A stretch of DNA of 64,000 nt, taken from Thermopolyspora flexuosa. GTDB taxonomy: Bacteria; Actinomycetota; Actinomycetes; Streptosporangiales; Streptosporangiaceae. The stretch lies in NCBI RefSeq assembly GCF_006716785.1, contig NZ_VFPQ01000001.1:186001-250000 (forward strand). The letters run 5' to 3'. Within the stretch, counting starts at the first letter, position 1. Every line of letters begins with the position of its first letter. Of this stretch, positions 42,284 through 51,666 are shown one piece after another. The position numbers and the translations under genes were made by a program. A model generated the notes under the pieces. The model was given only the letters and a program-made list of their open reading frames with translations. It had not been told where the DNA came from and did not search any database.

Positions 42284-43603
42284 TCAGATGCTGACGTGAG
42301 GTTTCGTGATCAACAGGTGCCGAAGGTCGTTGACGGCGGGGTGCTGGCGCTGTTCCTCCGGGATGATCTGGAGAAGTTGGCCGCCGAACTTATCGATGTA
42401 ATTTGTCCGGAATTCTGGGGGTACGCTGCCGATCGTGTCCGTGGCGTACCGGACACCCTCGACCATCCCACCGGCCTTCACAGTGCACATCGCGAGATGC
42501 AAGTGCGCGATGATGCGGTACTCGTAATCCTCGGCCAACGACAGGACGCGATCGCGCGCCTCAAGTGTGGCCTTCTCGTCACCCGCCTCCGCGCTGACCC
42601 ACAGTTCGGAGTACTCCAGCTGGCCTCCGCGCATGTACCAGACCTCCGGCATGATGTCCGCGGCCGGCGGGGCCGCTTCCATCACGTTCCGGCATTCGCG
42701 CAGTGCCGCTCGGGCCTCCTTGTGTCGGCCGAGCGTGGCGAGCGCCTTGGCGCGCGTGCACTGGATGAACGCGGTTCCCATGGAGTGCGCGTCACCGGCC
42801 AGCTCCCGGGCTTGGTCGGCGAGCCGGAGCACGGCCGCCGCATTGCGCTGTCCATGTCCCAGCATGTGGCCCGCCGTGCTGGCGCGGATGCCGAGCCGGA
42901 GATGGAGGTCACCTGTGGCGTCCGCGGCCGTTCGTGCTGTCTGCCACCAGCGCAGCGCCGCGACGTGCTCGCCCAAACGGGACAGCACGATGGCCTGGAG
43001 GTAGGAAAGCGCGGCCACGACCCGGCGCAGCTCGATGACCTCGGTGGCGTTCGAGGTGATGCGGAGTTGCCGCTGCAGCTCGATGAGGTCGGAGCACAGG
43101 TCGGTACTCACCTTGTCGGGCGGCCGGGTGCGGAGGGCCTTTAAATGATCGCTACAGGCGGTTTGCCAGTCTTCCACCGTGCGATCGTCGGGCAGGTCCA
43201 TGTGGAGGAGCTGGCGAATGGGCTCGGCCGTCGGATTGAGCGCGCCGAATCCGGCGCTCACCGCGGCGAACTGTAATACTTGTCGGCGTTCCGTGGCGTC
43301 CACCCCATTTGATTGTGTTTTTCTTACCAGAATACGTAGCCGCTCCAGTTCGGCAACAAAGGCGTGGAGTGCGATCAGCCGTCCGTTCGCGCCGTAGACC
43401 TCGTCCAGGCGGCGTACCGTGTCGGCCTGCGGGCGCGCAAGTCCCCGCTCCCATTTGGACAGGTCGGCGTCGTCGCAGAATGCCAGTTTGCCCGCCTGTC
43501 GCAGGGTGAGGCCGCGGACCTGGTCGCGCCAATACCGGAGTTCGGCGCCGAGCAGATGCCACGGGGACTCGCAGGGGTTCACCGGCTCGGGTTTACGCGG
43601 CAT
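42284..43603 (-). CDS. XRE-family regulator with TPR domain
   Basis: A 439-residue regulator. The HTH at residues about 15-75 reads LGAELRYWRDQVRGLTLRQA, then FCDDADLSKWERGLARPQAD. The middle segment TERRQVLQFAAVSAGFGALN is followed by some 300 residues of TPR-like helices. Such proteins are common actinobacterial regulators, often of development or antibiotic genes. It heads a leftward run with two HTH-less relatives. The ATG at 43603 is preferred over the GTG two codons upstream. Confidence 0.9.
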   Translation of the reverse strand: MPRKPEPVNPCESPWHLLGAELRYWRDQVRGLTLRQAGKLAFCDDADLSKWERGLARPQADTVRRLDEVYGANGRLIALHAFVAELERLRILVRKTQSNGVDATERRQVLQFAAVSAGFGALNPTAEPIRQLLHMDLPDDRTVEDWQTACSDHLKALRTRPPDKVSTDLCSDLIELQRQLRITSNATEVIELRRVVAALSYLQAIVLSRLGEHVAALRWWQTARTAADATGDLHLRLGIRASTAGHMLGHGQRNAAAVLRLADQARELAGDAHSMGTAFIQCTRAKALATLGRHKEARAALRECRNVMEAAPPAADIMPEVWYMRGGQLEYSELWVSAEAGDEKATLEARDRVLSLAEDYEYRIIAHLHLAMCTVKAGGMVEGVRYATDTIGSVPPEFRTNYIDKFGGQLLQIIPEEQRQHPAVNDLRHLLITKPHVSI

Positions 43604-43741
43604 TCCCACACTCCCTGATTCTGACGGTAGCGGGATGTGAGCTCTCCTACATCAAAAGTACACGCGTTCCTCATGAGTAGTCCCATGATTCGTTTCCGAA
43701 CGGCAAACCACAGGCAATGGTGAGCCATCTGGAGCGAATTC

Positions 43742-44194
43742 ATGAGTGATCTCGATATCGTCCGCGATTCTTCAGATATGCCCGGTTTGGGGTATGCGAT
43801 AAATGCGAGCATCTCCGACCATTTGTCGCTCATCGTCGGCCTGGTCGTCGCGATCGCGATCACTGGCGTGCTGGTATGCCGCCGCATCGGCGGCGCGGGG
43901 ACGGGGACAAGACGTGGCGGACCGGGCCGCGGGCGGCACCGGCGAGGGGTGCCGCGCGTGGCCTGGACGCCGATCCGGTGGGACGTGCGGGAACAGGCGG
44001 CCGCGGCCGGGCTCGACCTGGTCGAGCCGGACTGGGTGATCGTCTACCGGGTGTGGGCGCGGCGCTTCTACGCGGTGCCGGCCTGGCCGCTGCCCGGCCT
44101 GGCCGGGGTCGAGGCACCGACGATCGCAGGCCTGCGCGCGCTCATGCGCCAAGCCGAGGCGCGGGCGCACGGACTCCGGCGGGCGCGGGCATGA
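43742..44194 (+). CDS. Hypothetical single-span membrane protein
   Basis: A 150-residue protein with a short exterior N-terminus, one membrane segment (LSLIVGLVVAIAITGVLVC, about residues 28-46), a very basic Gly/Arg linker and a compact cytoplasmic domain (PIRWDVREQAAAAGLDLVEP, then DWVIVYRVWARRFYAVPAW). TGGAGCG lies before the ATG. It diverges from the XRE/TPR genes and overlaps the next gene (ATGA). No family recognised. Confidence 0.65.
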   Translation: MSDLDIVRDSSDMPGLGYAINASISDHLSLIVGLVVAIAITGVLVCRRIGGAGTGTRRGGPGRGRHRRGVPRVAWTPIRWDVREQAAAAGLDLVEPDWVIVYRVWARRFYAVPAWPLPGLAGVEAPTIAGLRALMRQAEARAHGLRRARA

Positions 44195-44568
44195 GCGGCG
44201 GCGTCCACCCCGCGCACCCCGGCGAGCCGCTGCTGTACGTCTACCAGGCCGACAGCGGCCAGGGATACGGCGTCTACGGCGTCACCGACGTGTTCGGGGT
44301 GGCCAAGCGGCGGCTGGTCGAGGCGCTGACGGCGATGCCGTACGGGGCGCGCGGGTCGATCCGGCGGGCGCGGCTGGACATCCTCGCGGTGCCGTACCCG
44401 TCCTACCGGTACGGCTCGGCCGTGGCCTGCGCCTGGCGGGACACCCGGAGCGGCGTGATCGTCGCCGTGGGCACGCTGCTCGAGTCCGAGCTCGCCGCGG
44501 ACGACTCCGGCGAGAGCCCGCTCAGCCTGTGGATCCTCGACGCCGCGCCGCCGGAGGGACGCCGCTGA
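44191..44568 (+). CDS. Hypothetical soluble protein
   Basis: A 125-residue protein (GEPLLYVYQADSGQGYGVYG, then VTDVFGVAKRRLVEALTAMP) translated with a four-base overlap after the membrane gene. The domain may be alpha/beta. The pair is likely functional together and perhaps under control of the divergent XRE regulator. No function can be assigned. Confidence 0.7.
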   Translation: MSGGVHPAHPGEPLLYVYQADSGQGYGVYGVTDVFGVAKRRLVEALTAMPYGARGSIRRARLDILAVPYPSYRYGSAVACAWRDTRSGVIVAVGTLLESELAADDSGESPLSLWILDAAPPEGRR

Positions 44569-44569
44569 C

Positions 44570-44589
44570 GGCCCGCCGTACGGCGGGCC
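44570..44589. terminator. Bidirectional terminator
   Basis: GGCCCGCCGTACGGCGGGCC is a perfect 20-bp palindrome directly between the stops of two convergent genes. Confidence 0.7.
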
Positions 44590-44599
44590 CGCCCGGCGG

Positions 44600-45439
44600 T
44601 CACGGCTTGGCGAAGTGGCGGTGGAGGAAGTCGGCGACCAGGCGGATGAGCGCGATGCGGTGGTCGGAGAGCGCGTGGTCGGTGGGCAGCACGTGGTGCT
44701 CGAGCCGCTCGACCGGGTGCCGCCGGTACGCCTCGACGACCGGGCGGACGTGGAACGGCTCGGGGGAGACGGTGTCCCGGCCCGCGCCGACCAGCAGCAC
44801 GGGCCGGTCGGCGAGCCGCGGCGCGAGGTCGGCGAGCCGCCACGCCTCCCCGGCGGTCTCCATCTCGGTGAGCAGGGCCTGCGGGGAGGTGCCGCGCAGC
44901 GGCAGCATGCACTCCTCGAACATCCGCAGGCACCAGTCCCGCTGCTCGGCGTCGGTACGGCAGGCCACGCCCATCGCGCCGAAGTCGAACGGGGCGATGG
45001 AGACGACGGCGGCGACCGCGGGATCGGCGGCCGCGGTGTGCAGGGCGGTGAAGCCGCCGAGGCTGTGCCCGGCGACCGCGACCCGCCCGGGGTCGAGCCG
45101 GTGCCGCGACGCGAAGCCGGGGTCGCGGACGGCGGCGACGACCGTGGCGGCGTCGGCGAGCACCTTCGCCCACGAGTAGGAGCCGCCCATGCCCCACGAG
45201 CCGCGGTAGTGGAACACCAGCGTGGCGTACCCGGCCCGGCGCAGCGCCTGCGCGATGTCGAAGTTGCGCTCGTAGCCGGGGAAGCCGTGGAGGATCACCA
45301 CGATCGGGTGCGGGCCCGGCCCCGCCGGGATGTGCAGCACCCCGGCGAGCTCCTCGCCGCCGCTGCGGAACGCGACCGCGGGCGTCTCGGCCGGGGGCGT
45401 CAGGTCGCGCGGGGGATCCGTGAAGAGGGCGTCGAGCAT
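44600..45439 (-). CDS. Alpha/beta hydrolase
   Basis: A 279-residue hydrolase. The oxyanion region is VVILHGFPGYERNFDIAQAL, the nucleophile elbow AVAGHSLGGFTALHTA (Ser near residue 125), and the late acid and His lie in GAGRDTVSPEPF and LPTDHALSDHR. It resembles dienelactone-hydrolase/peptidase-like esterases. The ATG at 45439 is chosen because upstream in-frame sequence is not conserved in style. Confidence 0.88.
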   Translation of the reverse strand: MLDALFTDPPRDLTPPAETPAVAFRSGGEELAGVLHIPAGPGPHPIVVILHGFPGYERNFDIAQALRRAGYATLVFHYRGSWGMGGSYSWAKVLADAATVVAAVRDPGFASRHRLDPGRVAVAGHSLGGFTALHTAAADPAVAAVVSIAPFDFGAMGVACRTDAEQRDWCLRMFEECMLPLRGTSPQALLTEMETAGEAWRLADLAPRLADRPVLLVGAGRDTVSPEPFHVRPVVEAYRRHPVERLEHHVLPTDHALSDHRIALIRLVADFLHRHFAKP

Positions 45440-45664
45440 GTTTCCCACGTTCACCGCCAATGGGTCATTCGACGCAGAGGGTAACACCGGCGGCCACACG
45501 TGATCGCGGCGGGTTCGGGCGCCGGGAGGCCGCCCGGCCCCGCGACCGGCATGCCCGCCCTCACCTGGGCGAACGCCGGGGCGCGCGATCACGGGACGAC
45601 CGCCACGCGGAGGCGCCGGTCCGCGGACGTACCCTCGTATGTGTGACGCCTTTGCCGGAGACCG

Positions 45665-46417
45665 ATGCGTGAGCTGAAGTCGGCCGACGAGGTCCGTTCC
45701 GCGTGCGCCGACGACGCGCTGATCATGTGGGCCGCCCAGGGCATGAAGCCGGGCGTACGCGCGTGGGCTGCGGGGAACGCCGTCGCCGTCGCCGCCCCCG
45801 ACCTGTTCCGCCGTGACCGCATCATCGTCATCGGCGACCCCGGCCCGGCCGCCGGCCTGGTCCGGCACGCCCTCGCCGAATGCGGTCCCACCTTCCGCGT
45901 GGTCGGTGACGAGCCCTTCGTCCGTGAGCTCACCGCCCGGCTGCCGGAACTCGAGTCCTACGTCGTCTTCGACTGGATGGACACCGACCGCCTCACCCCG
46001 CCCGGCCCGTACGGCACGGCCGCCTCGGCCGACGGCGTGGCCGTCCGCTGGCTGGACCCGGACGAGGACCCCAAGGTCGCGAACCTGCTCGAGGTGGCCT
46101 CGCCCACCTCATGGGCCCAGCCGGGGCTGCCCGGCGTGCGCCGCTGGGCCGGGGCGTGGCGGGACGGCGAGCTCGTCGCCTGCGCCGCCGACGCCTGGTC
46201 GTCCCCGACCGTGGGCCTCATCGCCGGCGTGGCCACCGCGCCCGCCCACCGGGGCCGCAGGTACGCCGAGGCGGTGTGCCGCCACATCGCCACCGCCCTG
46301 CTCGCCGCACACGGCCGGGTGGCCCTCATGGTCGACGCCGACAACCACGCCGCGATCCGCGTCTACACCCGCCTCGGCCTCACCCGCCGCGGCATCGCCG
46401 CCGCCCGCGTGGGCTAG
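45665..46417 (+). CDS. GNAT-family acetyltransferase (two-lobed)
   Basis: A 250-residue protein. The C-terminal GNAT core has VGLIAGVATAPAHRGRRYAE (acetyl-CoA loop) and ALMVDADNHAAIRVYTRLGL. The N-terminal 120 residues form a second lobe without clear motifs, as in other actinobacterial GNAT proteins with a degenerate first half. Acceptor unknown. Confidence 0.88.
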   Translation: MRELKSADEVRSACADDALIMWAAQGMKPGVRAWAAGNAVAVAAPDLFRRDRIIVIGDPGPAAGLVRHALAECGPTFRVVGDEPFVRELTARLPELESYVVFDWMDTDRLTPPGPYGTAASADGVAVRWLDPDEDPKVANLLEVASPTSWAQPGLPGVRRWAGAWRDGELVACAADAWSSPTVGLIAGVATAPAHRGRRYAEAVCRHIATALLAAHGRVALMVDADNHAAIRVYTRLGLTRRGIAAARVG

Positions 46418-46473
46418 CCGTGCTCCAGCAGTACGGCCTGACGGCGTGCCGCCGACCACCGATATAAGAGGCC

Positions 46474-47433
46474 CTACGAACTGGACTGAGGCTCGGTGGT
46501 GTCGTCGAAGAGGTCGTCGATGTGGGTGGCGTCCAGGGCGCGCCGGAGCCACAGGTCGAGGCGGTCCCGGTCGGTGCAGTCTTTGATCTGCTGTTCTCGC
46601 TCAGGTGGTACGTCGATGCCGCGGTGGCGGAGAATCGTGAGCACCGAGGCCGCCTCTCCTTTGGCGAGTCCTGCAGCCTCGCCCTTGGCGAATCCCGCGG
46701 CCTCGCCCTTTGCGAATCCGGCGGTCTCGCCCTTTGCGAATCCGGCGGTCTCGCCCTCGCGGTAGAGGTTTTGTGCCCAGGGGCTGTGCTTGGGGACGTA
46801 GACGGACACGGTCTCCTCCAGACGCCGGCGAGCCTCAGGCCCGGCCATGTCGATAGTGTAACCAAACAGAGACGTAGCGTCATCGGCCGGCAGATCGCCC
46901 AGAAGCTTGACGAACGCCTCGGTCACTTCCCGGCGATGCCCGTGCGCCATCACCGACAGCGCCGCCATCAACAGGTCGTCGGCCATCGCCTCGGGGCTGG
47001 TCAGCACGGGGATCTCGCCGGGTCCGGCGATCACCGGGGTGATGGTGACGCTCACGCAACCGTCGCCGACCTGCACGGCCTTGGTGAAGCGGGCCGCGTC
47101 CGGGTCGGGGGTGAGGAAGACCACGTAGACGGGTTTGCGGGTCTCCAGCCACAGGATGTTCGCGGCGACCGCGGTCTGGCGCAGCTTGTCCTCGGACATG
47201 TGGGTCTCGACCTCGACGATGACCGAGTACCAGCGGTCCTGCAGCGGGCCGCAGAACACGACCGTGTCGGCGTGCAGCTCACGGGAGATGCGGTCGCGCA
47301 GGTCGCCGGGGCCGACCGAGAGCCGGCCGCCGACAGGGAGGTCGATCCCGCCGATCTCGCGGAGCAGGCGGATGGGTAGGTGGGGGTGTTCTCGGACGAG
47401 TTTGTTGAGTGCGTCGTGCCGGGGGGATGGCAT
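46474..47433 (-). CDS. Rpn-like/PD-(D/E)XK family protein with octapeptide repeats
   Basis: A 319-residue protein. The N-terminal 200 residues look like the Rpn/putative-transposase nuclease fold of actinobacteria. In RWYSVIVEVETHMSEDKLRQ the E-V-E context may supply the ExK-like active site, and the preceding ADTVVFCGPL would give the Asp. Residues about 228-262 repeat GETAGFAK/GEAAGFAK four times, encoded by 24-bp units. A helical tail follows (LTILRHRGIDVPPEREQQIK). Rpn proteins act in recombination or phage defence. A perfect palindrome lies 16-34 bp upstream of the start. Confidence 0.75.
   Translation of the reverse strand: MPSPRHDALNKLVREHPHLPIRLLREIGGIDLPVGGRLSVGPGDLRDRISRELHADTVVFCGPLQDRWYSVIVEVETHMSEDKLRQTAVAANILWLETRKPVYVVFLTPDPDAARFTKAVQVGDGCVSVTITPVIAGPGEIPVLTSPEAMADDLLMAALSVMAHGHRREVTEAFVKLLGDLPADDATSLFGYTIDMAGPEARRRLEETVSVYVPKHSPWAQNLYREGETAGFAKGETAGFAKGEAAGFAKGEAAGLAKGEAASVLTILRHRGIDVPPEREQQIKDCTDRDRLDLWLRRALDATHIDDLFDDTTEPQSSS
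46652..46747. repeat. Four tandem 24-bp units inside the Rpn-like gene
   Basis: Units start at 46652, 46676, 46700 and 46724. The last two differ only at one position and the first is most diverged. Each encodes one octapeptide G-E-x-A-G-x-A-K. Confidence 0.9.
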
Positions 47434-47448
47434 GTGCGAGACGTTACC

Positions 47449-47467
47449 ACACGATTACTAATCGTGT
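47449..47467. promoter_or_regulatory. Perfect palindrome upstream of the Rpn-like gene
   Basis: ACACGATTA-C-TAATCGTGT, 9-bp arms around one base, in an AT-rich patch within otherwise GC-rich DNA. It overlaps the likely promoter of the Rpn-like gene and could be a repressor operator. Confidence 0.6.
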
Positions 47468-47568
47468 TCACGTTTTGAGGTACGGGCCGCCTGCGACGAC
47501 GCGAGCCGCCAAGACGTCGCGGCGCGCGGGGGGAACCGGAGCCGGCCCACGGGGAGCCAGGGGCGGCG

Positions 47569-48963
47569 TCAGCGCGGGGTGATGTACCGGCGCGGGCGCA
47601 GCGCGTGGGCGCGGAGGGCGGCGAGGGCGGCGGCCTGGCCGGCCGGGGTGAGCTGTTCGGCGCCCGAGCGCTGGCGGGCGCGCAGGCCGAAGGCGTCGAG
47701 GCGGCGGCGCAGCCGGTCGAGCAGCCGGGACGCCTGCGGGCCGTGCGTCGCCGCCGGGGAGGCGTCCGCACCGCCGTACGGGCGGCGGTCGTCCACCGCG
47801 GCGACCTCGGCGACCCGCGCGGTGAGCTCGCCGTCGCGGAGCGGGCGGCCCTCGGCGAGGATCATCAGGGCGATCTCGTGCATCGTGGCGTCGCTGCCGC
47901 CGTCCTCGGGCGCGGTGAGCGCGGCGGTGGCCGCGTCCCACATCGCGCCGGGGTCGTCGAGCAGGCGCCGGCCCTCGTTGGTGATCACGAGCCTGGCCCC
48001 GGTACGGCGCAGCGCCCGCAGCTCGCCCCGGGCGATGCCGTGCAGCGTGACCAGCTCGGGCACGTCGGCCTCGGCGCGCGGCACCCGGCCGCCGCGGGCC
48101 CGCCAGCCGAACCGTTCGGCGGCCTCGATCGCGACCGCGCGGGCGAGGTTGTGCCGCCGGGTGAGCGGCACCCCGGACACGCCGAGCTCGAGCAGCCAGC
48201 GCAGCGGCTCCAGGTGGTCGCCGTCCGGCGGGGGCACCGGGGCGTGCAGCCGTACCTCGTACGGCTGGGCGAGGGCGCGGCGGGCGGCGCCGCGGCCGAG
48301 CACCCACCGGTTGAGCCGTTCGCCGTGCACCCGCTGCAGCCAGTTGTCGCCGCCGAGCTCGGGGCGCGGGGTGAGCAGCCAGCGGGCGGTGAGCCGGGCC
48401 CGGGCGCGGTCCGCGCCGGGGGTGAGCTCGCCGGAGACGATGGCGAGCTCGAGCGCGGCCGAGCAGGCGGTGTGCGCGGCGGACTCCTCCGGCCCCATGA
48501 TCGTGCTCCAGGTGAGCTCGGGCACGTCCGGCGGGAGCACGCCGGTGGCCTCGAGGGCGCGCTGGCAGGCGGCGAGGCCCGCCTCCTCGCCCGCGCGCCG
48601 GTAGGTGCGCAGGATGCGCGCGGTGGTGCCGGACAGGCACAGCGCCGCGTACCGGGGCATGCCGCCGAGCCGCAGCAGGCGGCCGAGCGCGTGGGCGATG
48701 CGCAGCCGTTCCTCGTCGGTGGCCTCGATCCGGACCGGCAGCGTGTACCAGAGGAAGTCGCACACGTCGATCTGCGCGATCGTCGCCAGCGGCCTGCCGC
48801 CGGTGAGCCAGTCGACGGCGAGGCGGGCCGCGTCCGCGGTGGCCGGGTCGGACCGCTCCAGCTCGATGAGCAGCGCGGCGACGTCCGGCGCGGGAACGCT
48901 CCGCACCCGGCCGAACCCCACGTGCCCCGGCCGATGCCCGAAGCCACGCCCCCGATAGCGCAT
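47569..48963 (-). CDS. Conserved hypothetical protein, winged-helix-like
   Basis: A 464-residue soluble protein that I cannot assign to a named family. It is mostly helical. The C-terminal part has segments like LVTLHGIARGELRALRRTGA, then LVITNEGRRLLDDPGAMWDA, suggestive of a winged-helix (marker GRRLL after the wing). The final part LRRRLDAFGLRARQRSGAEQ, then LTPAGQAAALAALRA repeats this style. Start ATG at 48963; a GTG a few codons upstream is possible. It ends 135 bp from the Rpn-like gene. Confidence 0.65.
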   Translation of the reverse strand: MRYRGRGFGHRPGHVGFGRVRSVPAPDVAALLIELERSDPATADAARLAVDWLTGGRPLATIAQIDVCDFLWYTLPVRIEATDEERLRIAHALGRLLRLGGMPRYAALCLSGTTARILRTYRRAGEEAGLAACQRALEATGVLPPDVPELTWSTIMGPEESAAHTACSAALELAIVSGELTPGADRARARLTARWLLTPRPELGGDNWLQRVHGERLNRWVLGRGAARRALAQPYEVRLHAPVPPPDGDHLEPLRWLLELGVSGVPLTRRHNLARAVAIEAAERFGWRARGGRVPRAEADVPELVTLHGIARGELRALRRTGARLVITNEGRRLLDDPGAMWDAATAALTAPEDGGSDATMHEIALMILAEGRPLRDGELTARVAEVAAVDDRRPYGGADASPAATHGPQASRLLDRLRRRLDAFGLRARQRSGAEQLTPAGQAAALAALRAHALRPRRYITPR

Positions 48964-48990
48964 CACGTCAGCACCCACCCGGTCCAACCG

Positions 48991-50628
48991 TCAGATCCAC
49001 GAATTGAACAGCATGCGCCGGTGCCAGTCGGCGTGCGTGATGAGTTCGCCGGCGAGAACCGGGTACAGCCACCCGAAGTTGATCAGCGCCAGCAGCGTGA
49101 ACGCGCCCACCACGACCGCGCCGGTCAGCCGCCGCCGCTGCGACGCGCCGCCGGTGCCGAGCAGCAGCCCGGCGACGAGCACGATCGCCAAGATCATGAA
49201 CGGGACGAGCGGCAGCGCGTAGAACTGGAACATGGTCCGGTTGTCGGCGATGGCGTAGTAGAACCACGGCAGCCAGCCGACCGCGAGGGCGAGCAGCACC
49301 GCCCCGGCCCGCCAGTCGCGGGTCGCCACGTAGTAGGCGACGAGCCCGACGATCGCCACCAGCGCGCCGTACCAGATCACCGGGGTGCCGGTGCCGAGCA
49401 CCGCCTGCGCGCAGTCCTTCGCGCCACAGCCGGTCGGCTTGTCGGCCCAGAAGAACGCCACCGGGCGCAGCAGCAGCGGCCACTGCCACGGCTCGGACTG
49501 GTAGGGGTGCTTGGCCACGAGCCCGGTGTGGAAGTTCAGCACCATGAAGTGGTACGAGAACCACGACCGCACCGAGTCGACGACGAAGAACACCGGCCCG
49601 GCCGTGGTCGCCTGCTCCCAGTTGCGGCCGTAGCCGAGCGGCGAGGCGAACCAGCCGATCCAGCTCGCCACGTAGGTGATCGCGGGCACCAGCCCGAGCG
49701 CGACCGCGGCGTTCCGCAGGTCGAAGGCGAACACCCCCCGGTACGGCCGGCGCAGCCCGACCGCCCGCCGCGCCCCGGCGTCCCACATGAGACTGAGCAC
49801 GGCGAAGCCGATGAGGAAGAAGATCCCGCTCCACTTGCTGGCGCACGCCGCGCCGAGGCAGAGCCCGGCCGCGATGCGCCACGGCCGGATGCCGAGCCGC
49901 GGCCCGGTGTCGGTGAGCGGGGAGCGTTCGTACCAGTCGACGAGCCGTTCCCGCATCTTGTCCCGGTCGACCACGAGGCAGGCGAACCCGGCGATCACCC
50001 AGAACGTGAGGAACCCGTCGAGCAGGGCGAACCGCCCGAGCACGAAGTGCAGTCCCTCGATCGCGAGCAGGAACCCGGCGAGGCAGCCGAGCAGCGTCGA
50101 GCGGGTCATCCGGCGGGCCGTCCGCGTGAGGATGAGGATGCCGAGGGTGCTCACCACCGCCGCGGCGAACCGCCAGCCGAACGGCGTGGCGCCGAACAGC
50201 GCCTCGCCGAGCCCGATCATCCACTTCGCCAGCGGCGGGTGCACCACGTACGCGGCGCACTGGTCGGCCTGGTCGGCGGCGCACTGCTTCCAGATGTCGG
50301 TGTTGCCCGCGAGCAGCATCTTGTCCGCGTCGTCCACCGGCGTGCGCTCCACGCCGAACTCGATCAGCGAGAGCGCGTCCTTGGCGTAGTAGGTCTCGTC
50401 GAAGACGACCGCGTGCGGGACCGCGAGGTTGTAGAAGCGCAGAAAGCCGCCGAAGGCCGTGACGAGCAGCGCGCCGATCCAGCCCCAGCGGGGATCGCCG
50501 GGCATCGCGGGCACCAGCCGGTCGCGCAGCGAGCCCGCCTCGCGCACCGTCCCGGCGGCCTCCTCGGCGGTTCTCGGTGGCTGCCCCGGACGCTCGTTCG
50601 CCTGGTTCTGGAATTCGGTCACGGCCAC
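48991..50628 (-). CDS. Polyprenyl-phosphate-mannose protein O-mannosyltransferase (PMT)
   Basis: A 545-residue GT39/GT-C membrane enzyme that transfers mannose from polyprenyl-phosphate-mannose to Ser/Thr of exported proteins. The catalytic first-loop acidic motif is AVVFDETYYAKDALSLIEFG (about residue 70), followed by VHPPLAKWMIGLGEALFG. There are about 10-11 membrane helices. The GTG at 50628 or 50622 is the start. It diverges from rsmI, as in other actinobacteria. A second GT-C gene and a DPM-like gene lie close by. Confidence 0.92.
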   Translation of the reverse strand: MAVTEFQNQANERPGQPPRTAEEAAGTVREAGSLRDRLVPAMPGDPRWGWIGALLVTAFGGFLRFYNLAVPHAVVFDETYYAKDALSLIEFGVERTPVDDADKMLLAGNTDIWKQCAADQADQCAAYVVHPPLAKWMIGLGEALFGATPFGWRFAAAVVSTLGILILTRTARRMTRSTLLGCLAGFLLAIEGLHFVLGRFALLDGFLTFWVIAGFACLVVDRDKMRERLVDWYERSPLTDTGPRLGIRPWRIAAGLCLGAACASKWSGIFFLIGFAVLSLMWDAGARRAVGLRRPYRGVFAFDLRNAAVALGLVPAITYVASWIGWFASPLGYGRNWEQATTAGPVFFVVDSVRSWFSYHFMVLNFHTGLVAKHPYQSEPWQWPLLLRPVAFFWADKPTGCGAKDCAQAVLGTGTPVIWYGALVAIVGLVAYYVATRDWRAGAVLLALAVGWLPWFYYAIADNRTMFQFYALPLVPFMILAIVLVAGLLLGTGGASQRRRLTGAVVVGAFTLLALINFGWLYPVLAGELITHADWHRRMLFNSWI

Positions 50629-50784
50629 TCGGCCATCGTACGGGGCGACGATTAACCCGGGCCTAAGAAACAGGACTGCATGCCCCATATGACGGCTTTC
50701 CTCTGGGAGGTTCGACGGCCGGCGGGCCGGGAGCGGGAAGATGGGCGGGTGGGCAACGCGCATGACGGCCGAACGGACGGGCCG

Positions 50785-51642
50785 ATGACCGGTACGGCGG
50801 GCACGCCGGAGGAGGGCCGCGGGCTGCTGGTGCTCGCCGGGGCCCCGATCGGCCAGGTGGGCGACGCCTCGCCGCGGCTGCGGGCGGCGCTCGCCGAGGC
50901 CGACGTGGTCGCCGCCGAGGACACCCGGCGGCTGCGCCGGCTCGCCGCCGACCTCGGGGTGACGGTCACCGGCCGGGTGGTGTCGTACTACGACGTGAAC
51001 GAGGCGACCCGGGCCGCCGAGCTGCTCGAGGAGCTGCTCGCCGGGCGGACCGTACTGGTGATCACCGACGCGGGCATGCCCGGGGTGTCCGACCCCGGCT
51101 ACCGGCTCACCCGGCTCGCGGTCGAGCACGGGATCCGGGTCACCGCGCTGCCCGGGCCGTCCGCGGTGACCACCGCGCTCGCGGTGTCCGGGCTGCCCAG
51201 CGACCGGTTCTGCTTCGAGGGCTTCCTGCCGCGCAAGGCGGGGGAGCGCGCCCGCCGCCTCGCCGCGCTCGCCACCGAGGAGCGCACGATGATCTTCTTC
51301 GAGGCGCCGCACCGCCTGCACGCGGCCCTCGCGGCGATGGCCGAGGCGTTCGGGCCCGACCGGCCCGCCGCGGTGTGCCGCGAGCTGTCCAAGACCTACG
51401 AGGAGGTACGGCGCGGCGGCCTCGGCGAGCTCGCCGAGTGGGCGGCCGGGGAGGTGCGCGGCGAGATCACCGTCGTGGTCGGCGGCCACGTGGCCGAGCG
51501 GGGCGCCCGCGACATGGCCGAGCTCGTCGCCGAGGTGGCCCGGCGCGAGGAGCAGGGCGTGCCGCGCAAGCAGGCGATCGCCGAGGTCGCCAGGTCCGCC
51601 GGGGTGTCCAAGCGGGAGCTGTACGCGGCGGTCCACGCCTGA
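50785..51642 (+). CDS. rsmI: 16S rRNA (cytidine(1402)-2'-O)-methyltransferase
   Basis: A 285-residue tetrapyrrole-methylase-fold enzyme that methylates C1402 of 16S rRNA. It has LVLAGAPIGQVGDASPRLRA at the N-terminus (the usual TPIGN is here APIGQ), EDTRRLRRLAADLGV, DAGMPGVSDPGYRL and EGFLPRKAGERARRL. FFEAPHRL is the late substrate segment. The ATG at 50785 gives the family length; an upstream GTG at 50749 with a better purine stretch cannot be excluded. Confidence 0.94.
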   Translation: MTGTAGTPEEGRGLLVLAGAPIGQVGDASPRLRAALAEADVVAAEDTRRLRRLAADLGVTVTGRVVSYYDVNEATRAAELLEELLAGRTVLVITDAGMPGVSDPGYRLTRLAVEHGIRVTALPGPSAVTTALAVSGLPSDRFCFEGFLPRKAGERARRLAALATEERTMIFFEAPHRLHAALAAMAEAFGPDRPAAVCRELSKTYEEVRRGGLGELAEWAAGEVRGEITVVVGGHVAERGARDMAELVAEVARREEQGVPRKQAIAEVARSAGVSKRELYAAVHA

Positions 51643-51666
51643 CCCTCGGCCCGGCCGCGGCGCGGC

